Of a stretch of 64,000 nucleotides of DNA, positions 43,450 to 53,879 are shown in pieces. The DNA is taken from assembly GCA_016707175.1 (NCBI GenBank), contig JADJIB010000004.1, forward strand, positions 558,001 to 622,000, in the 5' to 3' direction. The number at the start of each line of letters is the position of its first letter. Positions within the stretch are counted from its first letter, which is position 1. Source of the stretch: Candidatus Phosphoribacter hodrii (GTDB lineage Bacteria; Actinomycetota; Actinomycetes; Actinomycetales; Dermatophilaceae). Both the position numbers and the translations under genes were made by a program. The notes under the pieces are model-generated. The model worked only from the letters and a program-made list of their open reading frames with translations. It did no database searches and was not told the origin of the DNA.

Positions 43450-45681
43450 ATGTCTGGTCTCATCACCATCGACTCCACCTCCCTGTTGCGGGGGGGAGCA
43501 CCCTGGTTCCCCGTCAGCGGGGAATACCACTTCTCCCGGGGCCGCCCCGAGAACTGGGAGCGGGAATTGCGCAAGATGAAGGCGGGCGGCCTCGGCCTCG
43601 TGGCTTCCTACCTCATCTGGAACATCCACGAGCCGGTGCGTGGCGCTCGACGCTGGGACGGCGAATGCGACTTCCGTCGTTTCGTCCAGTTGGCTGGGAA
43701 GGTCGGCCTCGACGTCGTCGCGAGGATTGGTCCGTGGTCGCACGCCGAGGCCCGCTTCGGCGGGTTCCCGGACTGGCTCCAGGAGTTGCCGATCGGGCTG
43801 CGAACCGACGACCCGGCATACCTGGAGATCGTCGAGGATTGGTATGCCGATGTGGCGCGTCAGCTCGACGGGCTGGTCCGCGACGCGGACCACCCCGACG
43901 CACCGGTCGTCTCGTTCCAGGTCGAGAACGAGTTGTACGACCAGCCGGGACACCTGGCGACACTACGGGCCCTCGCGGAGCAGCACGGGCTGTCGAGTGG
44001 AGTCTGGACGGCGACCGGCTGGGGTGGCGCGCAGCTGCCGCTGGACGTTGTCGTTCCGGTATACGCCGGCTATCCCGAGGGGTTCTGGGAGCCCGCGGAG
44101 GTGGAGTGGCCCGAGTTCGGCGAGATGCATTTCCGCTTCAGCGAGGTGCGCGACGACCTCTCGGTGGGTGCGGACCTTCGCGGTGGCGAGGTGCTCGCGC
44201 CCGTCGCCGAGGAGGACCGGCGCCACCCGTTCCTCACCTGCGAGCTCGGGGCCGGGATGAACGTCTCCTACCACCGCCGGCCGCACGTCGACCCGGCGGA
44301 CGTGGCTGCCATCTCCATCGCGAAGTTGGGCAGTGGCTCGGTCTGGCAGGGCTGGTACATCTACTGCGGCGGCAATCAGGCCCGCGGGCTGCACGAGAGC
44401 CACGAGAGCGGCTACCCCAACGACGTCCCTCTCCTGGACTACGACTACTTCAGCCCCATTGGCCCGGCGGGGACCCTGCGCCCGCACTACCACCTGCTGC
44501 GCCGCCAACACCTGTTCCTGCAGCGTTGGGGCCACGACCTGGCGACTATGCCGGCCAGCATCGGGCCGATCGCGACGGTGCGCTCGGCGGTCCGGTCCCG
44601 GGATGGGCGGGGCTACCTGTTCGTCAACAACCACCAACCGGCGGTGCGGGCCCTTCCTGTCGCCGACGGGGTCCAACTCGACCTCGCGCTCGATGGTCAC
44701 CGGGTAGTCGTCCCGAGCGCCCCAGCGACGGTCGGGTCGGGCACCTTCTTCATCTGGCCGCTGCGGTGCAGCTACGGGGAGATCGGTGCCCTCACCGGTA
44801 CGGTCCAGCCGATCACCCAGATCGACACGCCGGACGGGCCGGTGGCCATCGTCGCCGAGACGCCAGGCATCGCGGTCGAGCTCGACCTGGAGCTCGCGGA
44901 CGACCAGCAGGTCCTCGGCGCCACCGCACGGGAAACGCCCGCCGGGACCCGGTGGGTGCCTGAACTGCCGCCCGGTCCGGACTGCGTGGTCACCGTGGGT
45001 TCGACCCGGCTGGTCATCCTCGACGACGCCTGCGCCAACCGGTTGTGGCAGGTGCGGGTCGGTGGCCGCGAGCACCTGCTCCTCTGGGACGGTGGCCTGT
45101 TCGTCGCTGACGACGAGGTCGTGATCGAACGGTGGACCGACGCGACCGAGGTCTTCAGCCTCCCCGCATTGGGTGACGCGATGCCCCAGACCAACGGCCC
45201 CTTCGCGCGGACGGTCCTCGGTGCCCATGAACCGCGCCAGGCCCTAGAGGTGCGGATGATCGCCGAGGCCACCGGGGCGGCACCGACGCGGCGCGGCGGC
45301 TCGCAGCACTGGCTCTCGGCGCCCATCGACGAGGACTTCGCGATGGCGGCCGTCGTCGAGATCGATGTGCATGTCCCGAGCGACGAGCCCAACGCGGTCC
45401 TGGAGATCGACTGGGACGGTGACGTGGCCCGCGCGTATGTCGGCGACCGCCTCGTCAGCGACCAGTTCTGGGCCGGCCGGCCCTGGGAGCTCGACGTCGA
45501 CGCCTGGCGCCACGACCTGGCCGAGCAGCCCCTGCGGATTGAGATCCTGCCGTGGAACGGCGAGGCCGACTATTTCGTCGATCCGCGGGTCCGGCATCGC
45601 CGCGTGCCTGGCGTGGCGGCTGTTCACAGCGCAGCACTCGTCCTCGCCGCGCAGGTCCGGATCGCCGCAGACCCAGCATGA
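43450..45681 (+). CDS. Glycoside hydrolase family 35 beta-galactosidase
   Basis: 743 residues from the ATG at 43450; the longer open frame upstream belongs to another frame of the permease. GH35 features: the start GGAPWFPVSGEYHFSRG, WNIHEP, the acid/base in VSFQVENELYDQ and the nucleophile region PFLTCELGAGMNVSYHRRP. C-terminal beta domains follow. No signal peptide, so it acts on imported oligosaccharides in the cytoplasm, releasing terminal beta-galactose. Its stop overlaps the epimerase start (ATGA). Confidence 0.85.
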   Translation: MSGLITIDSTSLLRGGAPWFPVSGEYHFSRGRPENWERELRKMKAGGLGLVASYLIWNIHEPVRGARRWDGECDFRRFVQLAGKVGLDVVARIGPWSHAEARFGGFPDWLQELPIGLRTDDPAYLEIVEDWYADVARQLDGLVRDADHPDAPVVSFQVENELYDQPGHLATLRALAEQHGLSSGVWTATGWGGAQLPLDVVVPVYAGYPEGFWEPAEVEWPEFGEMHFRFSEVRDDLSVGADLRGGEVLAPVAEEDRRHPFLTCELGAGMNVSYHRRPHVDPADVAAISIAKLGSGSVWQGWYIYCGGNQARGLHESHESGYPNDVPLLDYDYFSPIGPAGTLRPHYHLLRRQHLFLQRWGHDLATMPASIGPIATVRSAVRSRDGRGYLFVNNHQPAVRALPVADGVQLDLALDGHRVVVPSAPATVGSGTFFIWPLRCSYGEIGALTGTVQPITQIDTPDGPVAIVAETPGIAVELDLELADDQQVLGATARETPAGTRWVPELPPGPDCVVTVGSTRLVILDDACANRLWQVRVGGREHLLLWDGGLFVADDEVVIERWTDATEVFSLPALGDAMPQTNGPFARTVLGAHEPRQALEVRMIAEATGAAPTRRGGSQHWLSAPIDEDFAMAAVVEIDVHVPSDEPNAVLEIDWDGDVARAYVGDRLVSDQFWAGRPWELDVDAWRHDLAEQPLRIEILPWNGEADYFVDPRVRHRRVPGVAAVHSAALVLAAQVRIAADPA

Positions 45682-46694
45682 CGGCATACCGACTCGTCGA
45701 TGACGGGTCGCTCGAGGTGACGGTGGTCGACGTCGGAGCCACGATCACCCGGGTGCGGATTCCCGACCCGGCGGGCGGCTCGCGGGACGTCGCCCTCGGG
45801 TTCGACAACGAGGCGACTTACCTCGCCCCGCGTAACCCCTATCTCGGGGCGACGGTCGGCCGCTACGCCAACCGGATCGCGGGGGCGGGCTTCACGCTGG
45901 ACGGGACGGCATACCGACTGGATCGCAACGAGCCAGGCGCCTGCCTGCACGGCGGCGCGGGCGGATTCCACACGAAGACCTGGAAATACGTCGAATCCGA
46001 CCGGATATCAGTGACCCTCGAGTTGGTCAGCCCCGATGGTGACCAAGGGTTCCCGGGGCGCCTGACCTCGCGCGCGACGTATGCCGTGACCGGCGACCGC
46101 CTCACCGTCCTGCTCACCGCAACGACCGACGCGCCGACGGTGGTCAACCTCACGAACCATCTCTACGTCCACCTCGGCGACCACGGCGACACGGTGGCTG
46201 ATCACATCCTGCAGGTTCCGGCGGACACCTACCTCCCCGTGGACCTCGCGGGCATTCCCTTGGGCCACACCCAGATGGTCGAGGGCACCCCTCTGGACCT
46301 ACGCCGGGGTCGGACCCTGGACCTGCTGGATGATCAGCACCCGGACGTGGCCAGGAGCGGAGGACTGGATCTGTCCTTCCTGCTCGGCGGCCACGGGATG
46401 CGACCTGGGGCCCGCGTTGAACACCCCACCAGCGGTCGCTTCGTGGAGGTGCACACCGACCAACCGGCGCTGCACGTCTACACGCTCAACGACGTGACGG
46501 GGGTCCCCGCACTGCGGGGCGGTCGTGCCGCCAAGGCACACGGCGGAGTTGCCCTGGAGGCGCAGATTCCCCCCGATGCGCCCAACCAGCCCGGCCTGCC
46601 TTCCGCGGTGCTCCGCCCAGGAGAGTTCTACTCGTCGGTGACGACCTGGCGGTTCGGGCAGACCCTTCGAGTCCACCCCAGCCGTGGTGTTTGA
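45678..46694 (+). CDS. galM: Aldose 1-epimerase
   Basis: 338 residues from the ATG at 45678. GalM motifs: NPYLGATVGRYANRIAG, CLHGGAGGFHTKTW, VVNLTNHLYVHLGD with the catalytic His, and a C-terminal ALEAQIPPDAPNQPGLPS carrying the catalytic Glu. It interconverts sugar anomers, so that beta-galactose released by GH35 can enter the dehydrogenase or kinase. Coupled at both ends in the operon. Confidence 0.88.
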   Translation: MTAYRLVDDGSLEVTVVDVGATITRVRIPDPAGGSRDVALGFDNEATYLAPRNPYLGATVGRYANRIAGAGFTLDGTAYRLDRNEPGACLHGGAGGFHTKTWKYVESDRISVTLELVSPDGDQGFPGRLTSRATYAVTGDRLTVLLTATTDAPTVVNLTNHLYVHLGDHGDTVADHILQVPADTYLPVDLAGIPLGHTQMVEGTPLDLRRGRTLDLLDDQHPDVARSGGLDLSFLLGGHGMRPGARVEHPTSGRFVEVHTDQPALHVYTLNDVTGVPALRGGRAAKAHGGVALEAQIPPDAPNQPGLPSAVLRPGEFYSSVTTWRFGQTLRVHPSRGV

Positions 46695-46780
46695 CACATC
46701 TGTCGTCGCCCAGTCCATACAAGCCGACCGCGCGAGTCGTCACGCTAGACGCGACAGCAACGGACCCCGTGAAGGATGAG

Positions 46781-49133
46781 ATGCATACCTGGAACGACCC
46801 GGCTCGCCCGGTGCAGGAGCGGGTGTCCGCGCTCCTGGCCGAGCTCACGGCCGAGGAGAAGGCGGGGCAGTTGGGCAGCTACTGGCCCCCGGCCACCGGC
46901 ACCCTGGTGAGCGCGAATGTCGCTCCGATGGAGGGGGCGGCGCCGACGGTGAGCTGGTCGGACGCGATCGCTCACGGACTGGGTCACCTGACCCGCGTCT
47001 TCGGCACCGAGCCGATCGATGCGCCGTCCGGGGTCGAGCGCCTCCGGTCCTTTCAGAGGGACGTCGTGGCGCGCTCGCGCGTCGGCATACCGGCCATCGC
47101 TCATGAGGAATGCCTCACCGGCTTCACCACCTACGGCGCGACCATCTATCCGGCGGCCATTGCGTGGGGCGCAACCTTCGACCCAGGCCTCATCCGCGAG
47201 ATGGCCCACGCCATCGGGTCGGACCTGCGGGCAGTCGGGGTGCACCAGGGGCTCTCACCGCTGCTGGACGTCGTCCGCGACTACCGATGGGGTCGGGTCG
47301 AGGAGACGATCGGCGAGGATCCTTACCTGGTCGGAGTGTTGGGCACGGCCTACGTGCAGGGTTTGCAGGACGCCGGGATCATCGCCACGCTCAAGCACTT
47401 CGCTGGCTACTCCGCAGCGCGCGGAGGGTCGCAACCATGGGCCGGTCGCAATGGGCCCTCGGGAGTTCGAGGACGCGATCCTGGCGCCCTTCGAAATGGC
47501 CGTCCGCGAGGGTGCGGTGGGCTCGGTGATGAACTCCTACTCCGACATCGACGGGGTGCCCGCGGCGTCCAACCCGGACCTGCTGACTGGGACCCTGCGC
47601 GACCGGTGGGGGTTCACCGGCACTGTCGTCTCCGACTACTCCGCCGTGTCCTTCCTTGAGTCGATGCATCGGGTCGCCGCGACACTGGAGGAGGCGGGGC
47701 TGCTGAGCCTCTCGGCCGGGGTGGACATCGAACTGCCCAACACGCAGGCGTATGCCGGTCTCGCGGCCGCCGTCCGAAGCGGAGCGTTGCCGGCGGAGAC
47801 CCTCGACCGCGCGGTCGCCCGCACCCTGCGCCAGAAGATCGAACTGGGCCTGCTCGACGAGGGATATGACCCGGCCACCGAGGGCGGCCCGGTTGAGCTG
47901 GACAGCGCACGCAACCGTGACCTCGCCCTACGAGTCGCGCAGGAGAGCGTCGTCCTGCTGCGCAACACCGGGGTCCTGCCGCTGCCGCCCGCGTCCACCG
48001 TGGCCGTTCTCGGTCCCTGCGCCGCAGACGCCCACACCTTCATGGGGTGTTACGCCTTCCCCAACCATGTGCTGCCGCGGTATCCCGACCTTGGCCTGGG
48101 GGTCGAGGTCGTCGACCTTGTCTCGGGGCTGGTGGCGGAGTTCGGCGGCGACCGGGTGGTCCACGCGCGGGGCGTCCCCGTGCTCGAACTGGATCGTTCC
48201 GGCATCCCCGAGGCCGTGGCGGCAGCGCTCGCCGCGGATGTCGTTGTGCTTGCCGTCGGCGATCGGGCCGGGCTCTTCGGGTTGGGGACGTCCGGTGAAG
48301 GATGCGACGCCGCCGATCTCACCCTGCCGGGGGCTCAGGTCGACCTGGTCGAGGCCGTCCTTGCCACGGGCACGCCGACCGTCCTCGTCGTCGTCTCCGG
48401 GCGGCCGTATGCCGTCGGTGCGTTCGCGCAGCGCTGTGCCGCGATCGTGCAGGCGTTCATGCCGGGGGAGGAGGGCGGATCGGCGGTGGCCGGCATACTC
48501 TCCGGCCGGGTGAACCCCAGCGGCAAACTGCCGGTCGGCGTTCCCGCACAGCCCGGCGGCCAACCCGGTACCTACCTCGTGCCGCCGCTCGGCTGGTTCA
48601 GCGACGGGATCTCGAACCTCGACCCGCGACCGCTCTATCCGTTTGGGCACGGGCTGTCCTACACGACATTCGCAATGAGCGATCTGGTGCTCGACCACGC
48701 CGAGGTGCCAACCGACGGCGTTGTCGAGGCCAGCGTCACGGTGACCAACACTGGCCCGCGCGCGGGCACTGAGGTGGTGCAGGTCTATCTGGACGATGTC
48801 CACGCCCAGGTCACGAGGCCGGTCAAAGAACTCATCGGCTTTGCGCGGGTGGACCTGGACGCCGGGGACAGTGCCCGCCTGACCTTCACGATCCACATGG
48901 ATCGCACGTCCTTCACTGGGGTCCGCCTGCGCCGGATCGTCGAGCCCGGGGCCATGCGACTGCTGGTGGGCTCGTCCAGCGAGGACCTGCCGCTCGTCGC
49001 CACGTTCACCATCGTCGGGCAGGTCCGCCAGGTCCCCGAGGGTCGCGTCCTCACCACACCCGTGCGGATCACCCCGCTGGATCCGCCCCACAGCCACCAC
49101 GACAGCACCACCGATGAAGGAGCACGACGATGA
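46781..49133 (+). pseudogene. GH3 beta-xylosidase/beta-glucosidase, single-base frameshift
   Basis: A roughly 784-residue GH3 enzyme split across two frames. The first, from the ATG at 46781 (Shine-Dalgarno GAAGGA), gives WNDPARPVQERVSALLAELT through GLQDAGIIATLKHFAGYSA. The second continues RNHGPVAMGPREFEDAILAP, the nucleophile region TVVSDYSAVSF, and a C-terminal FnIII domain after DPRPLYPFGHGLSYTTF. One extra G in the GGG run at 47426-47428 explains the break. Similarity of the KHFAGYSAxRxGRNH region to actinobacterial BxlA-type enzymes, plus the xylAB genes downstream, favours beta-xylosidase. It may be intact if the G is a sequencing error. Confidence 0.75.
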
Positions 49134-50317
49134 CCTCTGCACCGCGCACCCCTCGCCCGGAGGACAAGTTCTCCTTCGGGCTGTGGACGGTCGGATGGAC
49201 GGGCGCGGACCCGTTCGGCGCTGCCACCCGCCCCGCGTTGGACCCCTGGGAGTATGCCGCGCGGCTGGCTGAGCTCGGCGCATGGGGGATCACGTTCCAC
49301 GACAACGACGTGTTCCCTTTCGATGCCGATGACGCGACCAAGCGTGACCGGTTGGGTCGGCTCAAGGCGGCCACTGACTCGGCGGGCCTGGTGATCGAGA
49401 TGGTCACGACAAACACCTTCAGCCACCCGGTGTTCAAGGATGGTGGGCTGACGAGCAACGACCGGTCGGTGCGTCGGTTCGGGCTGCGCAAGATCCTCGA
49501 CGCCGTGGATGTCGCCATCGAGATGGAGGCGTCCACCTTCGTCATGTGGGGTGGCCGTGAGGGCGCCGAATATGACGGGTCCAAGGACCTGCACTCGGTG
49601 TTTGAGCGGTACAAAGAGGGTCTGGACACGGTCGCGGCATACATCAAATCCACGGGTGCTGACCTGCGAATCGCGTTGGAGCCCAAGCCGAACGAGCCTC
49701 GCGGCGACATCTTCCTGCCGACGGTCGGGCACGCCCTCGCCCTCATCGCCGAGCTTGAGCACGGTGACATCGTCGGTCTCAACCCAGAGGTCGGGCACGA
49801 GCAGATGGCCAACCTCAACTACACCCACCAGCTCGCGCAGGCGCTGTGGAGCGGCAAGCTCTTCCACATCGACCTCAACGGCCAGCGCGGTCCGAAGTAC
49901 GACCAAGACCTCGTCTTCGGCCACGGCGACCTCTTGTCGGCGTTCTTCACCGTCGACCTGCTGGAGAACGGGTTCGCCGGCAACCCCGACGCCCCGCGCT
50001 ACACCGGCCCGCGGCACTTCGACTACAAGCCCTCGCGCACCGAGCACCTGCCCGGGGTCTGGGCGTCGGCGGGGGCGAACATGTCGACCTACCTGTTGCT
50101 GGCGCAGAAGGCGCTCGCGTTCCGGGCCGACCCCCGGGTCACCGAGGCGATGGAGTATGCCGGTCTGCTGACGTTGGCGACCCCAACCCTCGACGCTGGG
50201 GAGACGTTGGAGGCGTTCCGCACATCGGACAGTGACTTCGACGCCGACCGGGCCGGGGAACGCGACTTCGGTTTCGTGCGCCTCAACCAGCTCGCCGTCG
50301 AACACCTCACGTCCTGA
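49130..50317 (+). CDS. xylA: Xylose isomerase
   Basis: 395 residues, actinobacterial type. It converts D-xylose to D-xylulose with two metal ions. Active-site motifs: GITFHDNDVFPF (catalytic His), FVMWGGREG, LEPKPNEPRGD, LNPEVGHEQMANL and KLFHIDLNGQ. ATG overlaps the GH3 stop by 4 bp and follows AGGAG. Xylose released by the GH3 enzyme would enter here, then pass to XylB 12 bp downstream. Confidence 0.95.
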   Translation: MTSAPRTPRPEDKFSFGLWTVGWTGADPFGAATRPALDPWEYAARLAELGAWGITFHDNDVFPFDADDATKRDRLGRLKAATDSAGLVIEMVTTNTFSHPVFKDGGLTSNDRSVRRFGLRKILDAVDVAIEMEASTFVMWGGREGAEYDGSKDLHSVFERYKEGLDTVAAYIKSTGADLRIALEPKPNEPRGDIFLPTVGHALALIAELEHGDIVGLNPEVGHEQMANLNYTHQLAQALWSGKLFHIDLNGQRGPKYDQDLVFGHGDLLSAFFTVDLLENGFAGNPDAPRYTGPRHFDYKPSRTEHLPGVWASAGANMSTYLLLAQKALAFRADPRVTEAMEYAGLLTLATPTLDAGETLEAFRTSDSDFDADRAGERDFGFVRLNQLAVEHLTS

Positions 50318-50329
50318 CTGGGGACCGCA

Positions 50330-51715
50330 ATGACGCTCGTCGCTGGGGTTGATTCCTCGACCCAGTCCTGCAAGGTCCTCATCATCGACGCGGACACCGG
50401 GCGACTCGTGCGCTCGGGCACTGCTCCCCACCCACCCGGCACCGAGGTCGACCCGCAGGCGTGGTGGGTGGCGCTGCTGGCCGCGATCGCCGACGCGGGC
50501 GGGTTGGCCGACGTTGCGGCGCTTTCGGTCGGCGGTCAACAGCACGGGATGATCGTCCTGGACGCAAACGGTGAGGTCATCCGCCCCGCTCTGCTGTGGA
50601 ACGACACCCGCTCATCGGTTGCGGCGGAACAACTCGTCGAGGAGTTCGGCGACGGCGACCTCGCCCTCGGCGCGGCACGATGGGCCGACGCCGTCGGCAG
50701 CGTCCCGGTCGCGTCCTTCACCGTCACCAAGCTGCGCTGGCTCGCCGACCACGAACCCGACAACGCCGCCCGGATCGCCGCTGTCGCCCTGCCACATGAC
50801 TGGCTCACCTGGCGGCTGACGGGCGCGAGCACGCTGGAGACTCTGGTGACCGACCGCTCCGACGCCTCCGGCACCGGCTACTTCGACCCGTCCGAGGGCG
50901 TCTACCGGTGGGACCTGCTCGCCCTCGCACTGCGCCGACCGACCGAGGAGGTGACCGGCATACGCCTGCCGCGTGTCCTCGGACCCGCCGAGGCCGCGGG
51001 GCGCGGGTCGACGACGCTCGGCCTCAACCACCTGCTGCTTGGGCCTGGCTGCGGTGACAACGCTGGCGCCGCACTCGGACTGGGCCTGGCCCCCGGAGCC
51101 ACCCAGGTCTCGCTTGGCACCTCCGGGGTCGTTGCGACCGTCTCGGAAACGCCCGTCCGCGACGCGACGGGAACAGTCGCTGGGTTCGCCGATGCCACCG
51201 GGCACTTCCTGCCACTGGTCTGCACGCTCAACGGCGCTCGCGTGCTGGTCTCTACGGCCGAGTTGCTCAGCGTGGACTACGACGAGTTCTCCCGCCTGGC
51301 CCTGTCCGCGCCGGCTGGCGCCGACGGGCTCACCCTCGTGCCCTACTTCGAGGGAGAACGCACCCCGAACCTTCCCCACGCCACCGCAACGTTGTCGGGC
51401 ATGACCCTCACCAGCTTCACCCGCGCCAACCTCGCGCGTGCCGCGGTCGAAGGACTGGCCCGCCTCCTCGGCGACGCCCTCACAGGGGTCCGCGAGCGTG
51501 ACGTGCCCGTGCGTCGGGTGACCCTCGTCGGCGGGGGTGCGCAGGCGGAGGCGTTCCGAGTCGTCGCTGCGCAGGTGTGGGGGCTTCCCGTGGACGTGCC
51601 CCCACCCGCCGAATACGTCGCTCGCGGGGCGGCCCGGCAGGCCGCCTGGGTGCTGTCGGGAGCGGCTAGCCCACCACACTGGGCTGAGGCGGGGGTCACG
51701 ACCTACGAGCCGTGA
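50330..51715 (+). CDS. xylB: Xylulokinase
   Basis: 461 residues, FGGY carbohydrate kinase. Phosphorylates D-xylulose to xylulose 5-phosphate for the pentose phosphate pathway. N-terminal GVDSSTQSCKVLIIDADTG, VGGQQHGMIVLD and the LLWNDTRS substrate loop; C-terminal LVGGGAQAEAFRVVAAQVWG. Last gene of the plus-strand operon; convergent with the AraC-type regulator 11 bp away. Confidence 0.93.
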   Translation: MTLVAGVDSSTQSCKVLIIDADTGRLVRSGTAPHPPGTEVDPQAWWVALLAAIADAGGLADVAALSVGGQQHGMIVLDANGEVIRPALLWNDTRSSVAAEQLVEEFGDGDLALGAARWADAVGSVPVASFTVTKLRWLADHEPDNAARIAAVALPHDWLTWRLTGASTLETLVTDRSDASGTGYFDPSEGVYRWDLLALALRRPTEEVTGIRLPRVLGPAEAAGRGSTTLGLNHLLLGPGCGDNAGAALGLGLAPGATQVSLGTSGVVATVSETPVRDATGTVAGFADATGHFLPLVCTLNGARVLVSTAELLSVDYDEFSRLALSAPAGADGLTLVPYFEGERTPNLPHATATLSGMTLTSFTRANLARAAVEGLARLLGDALTGVRERDVPVRRVTLVGGGAQAEAFRVVAAQVWGLPVDVPPPAEYVARGAARQAAWVLSGAASPPHWAEAGVTTYEP

Positions 51716-51726
51716 CGCGGGACCAC

Positions 51727-52695
51727 TCACGACCAGCGACGGTGTTCCGGCTCGTCCTGCACCGGCTCGACATCGGCTCCCCGCTGCGCTTTGCGAAACT
51801 CGCTGGCGCTCATGCCGTTGAGCCGGCGAAAGAGGCGGGAGAAGTAGAGGGGGTCCTCGTAGCCGACGCTGGCCGCGATCTCGCCGATCGGCGCGTCCGT
51901 CGTCGTCAGCAACTCTCGAGCACGCGCGCTGCGCAGTCGCTGGAGGTACTCCATGACCGAGACCCCGGTCGTGGACTTGAAGAGCGCCGAGAAGTGCGAG
52001 GTGCTGAGGTTCGCCATCCGGGCCAACCCAGCCACGGTGTCCTTGGTTTGCAGGTTGGCCCGCAGGTAGTCCTGGACGAGCCCGATCCGATCCGCATTGC
52101 CGGCGGGACCCCGAAGCCGGTCACTGGCGAAGGACGCGAGCAGGCTCCACATGGCTGCCGAGGCCCGAAGCAGGGACGCGTCCGTCTCGTCGGTCTCGAG
52201 CGCCTGGACGGTGTCTTCGAGTGCCAGGGCGCTGCGGAAGATGTTGCGGACCTGGATGAGCGGGTTGGCGGGGTCGCCGAGGATCGCTGTCATGAACTCG
52301 GGGACGTCGGCACCCATGACGTGGGCCCACCAGATGGTCCAGGGGTCGCGCGCCTCGGCGCGATAGCGGTGTCTGACCCCCGGCGGCAGGACTACGGCGG
52401 AACCCTTGTCGACGCGGACGGTGGTGTCGCCGAGATCGACGACACCGGCGCCACTGACGCAGAGGATGACGACGGCCTCCGGAGCCCCTTGGGGGCGGCT
52501 GCGGCCGTGGGCACTTGCCCGGGGGAAGTACCCGGCGTCGGTGACGAGCAGACGGCCGAGGACGGGTCGGTTCAGCGCGGCGTAGACGAGGGGGCGCGGA
52601 AGCACCCGGAGCCGCTGCCCCGGAAAGCCGTCCCGCAGGTACATGTGTGCAGGGTAAACCCGGCGAGTGTTGGTGTCAGGGCGTCGTGGGGTCAC
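51727..52695 (-). CDS. AraC-family transcriptional regulator
   Basis: 322 residues. N-terminal cupin ligand domain (about 40-160: DKGSAVVLPPGVRHRYRAEA) and a C-terminal double helix-turn-helix (about 215-305: LARMANLSTSHFSALFKSTT and IAASVGYEDPLYFSRLFRRL). The GTG at 52695 overlaps the dgoD stop (GTGA); an ATG at 52644 is an alternative. Co-transcribed with galactonate dehydratase, so it probably senses galactose, xylose or a derived acid and activates the cluster. Confidence 0.82.
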   Translation of the reverse strand: MTPRRPDTNTRRVYPAHMYLRDGFPGQRLRVLPRPLVYAALNRPVLGRLLVTDAGYFPRASAHGRSRPQGAPEAVVILCVSGAGVVDLGDTTVRVDKGSAVVLPPGVRHRYRAEARDPWTIWWAHVMGADVPEFMTAILGDPANPLIQVRNIFRSALALEDTVQALETDETDASLLRASAAMWSLLASFASDRLRGPAGNADRIGLVQDYLRANLQTKDTVAGLARMANLSTSHFSALFKSTTGVSVMEYLQRLRSARARELLTTTDAPIGEIAASVGYEDPLYFSRLFRRLNGMSASEFRKAQRGADVEPVQDEPEHRRWS

Positions 52696-53855
52696 CAGTC
52701 GGTGACCGCTCCGTCAGCGGCACGTGGAACGAGGATCGGCTCGGGGGAGTAGGGGTGCTCGGCGGCGGCCTCCTCGTTGATCGTCACGCCCCATCCGGGT
52801 CCGTCGGGGGCGGTAATGACACCCCCGTTGATGGGGAAGGTCCGCGACACGACGTCGTCTCGCCAGGGAACGTCGGACCGCATGACCTCCTGAATGATCA
52901 CGCCCGGGGTGGCGAACGCGACGTGCTGGTTGACCGCAGTCGCCAGCGGCCCGAGGGGATTGTGCGGGGCCAGGGGGACCTGGTGGCTTTCAGCGATGGC
53001 CGCGATCTTGCGCATCGCGGTCGGTCCGCCCACGTGACAGATGTCCGGTTGAAGGACGGCCACGGCGTCCAGGGCGAGCAGGTCGCGGAACTCCACCAGG
53101 CTGAAGAGACGCTCGCCGGTCGCGACCGGGATGGTGGTGTGGCGGGCGACCTGGGCGAGCGCCGCGGGGTTGCCGGGCTGACAGGGCTCCTCGATGAACC
53201 AGGGCCGGTAGGGCGCAAGGACCTCCGCGAATTGAATGGCCGCCGCCGCGGTGGTCCGCCCGTGCAGGTCGACCATGATGTCGACCCCGTCGCCGACGGC
53301 TTCGCGCACCGCACGCATCCGACTCTCGGCCACCTCTAGGGCCGCGTGCCCGGCGAGGCCGGACCCGGTGGGCACGGCGAGGATCTTCAGGGCCGTGAAG
53401 CCGTCGGCTACCGCCCGTGTCGCGGCCGTCCCGAAGTCGCCTGAGGCGCTGCTGCCGTAGACGGCATCGCTGTCTCCGCCACCGAGGTGGTCATACATAC
53501 GCAGCGTGTCTCGGACCGCTCCACCCAGGAGTTGGTAGGCCGGAACGTCATGGATCCGCGCGTTGATGTCCCAGAGCGCCATGTCGATTCCCGAGAGGGC
53601 GCTCATCGTCACGGCGCCACCCTGGAAGAACTGGTCGCGGTACATCGCCTGATGGAGGTACTCGATGCGGCGCGGATCCTGCCCGACGACGATGGCCGCC
53701 AGATCCGCCACGGCGCCGACCACGGCGCGCGTCTTCCACTCGAGGGTGGCTTCGCCCCAGCCGACGAGCCCGTCCTGATCCGTCGTGACCTTGACGAACA
53801 CCCAGTTGCGCATCCGCGCGTTGACCACGATGGTCTCGACTCGACTGATCCTCAC
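52692..53855 (-). CDS. dgoD: D-galactonate dehydratase (mandelate racemase/enolase superfamily)
   Basis: 387 residues, GTG start. Dehydrates D-galactonate to 2-keto-3-deoxygalactonate. DgoD-like signatures: NWVFVKVTTDQDGLVGWGEA, QFFQGGAVTMSALSGIDMAL, metal ligands in DIMVDLHGRT, IEEPCQPGN and ATGERLFS, the QPDICHVGG strand and the catalytic His in APHNPLGPLA. It supplies the step missing from the operon at 36.5-39.7 kb. It shares a transcript with the AraC regulator. Confidence 0.85.
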   Translation of the reverse strand: MRISRVETIVVNARMRNWVFVKVTTDQDGLVGWGEATLEWKTRAVVGAVADLAAIVVGQDPRRIEYLHQAMYRDQFFQGGAVTMSALSGIDMALWDINARIHDVPAYQLLGGAVRDTLRMYDHLGGGDSDAVYGSSASGDFGTAATRAVADGFTALKILAVPTGSGLAGHAALEVAESRMRAVREAVGDGVDIMVDLHGRTTAAAAIQFAEVLAPYRPWFIEEPCQPGNPAALAQVARHTTIPVATGERLFSLVEFRDLLALDAVAVLQPDICHVGGPTAMRKIAAIAESHQVPLAPHNPLGPLATAVNQHVAFATPGVIIQEVMRSDVPWRDDVVSRTFPINGGVITAPDGPGWGVTINEEAAAEHPYSPEPILVPRAADGAVTDW

Positions 53856-53879
53856 GGCGATCTCTCATCTCCAGCGATT

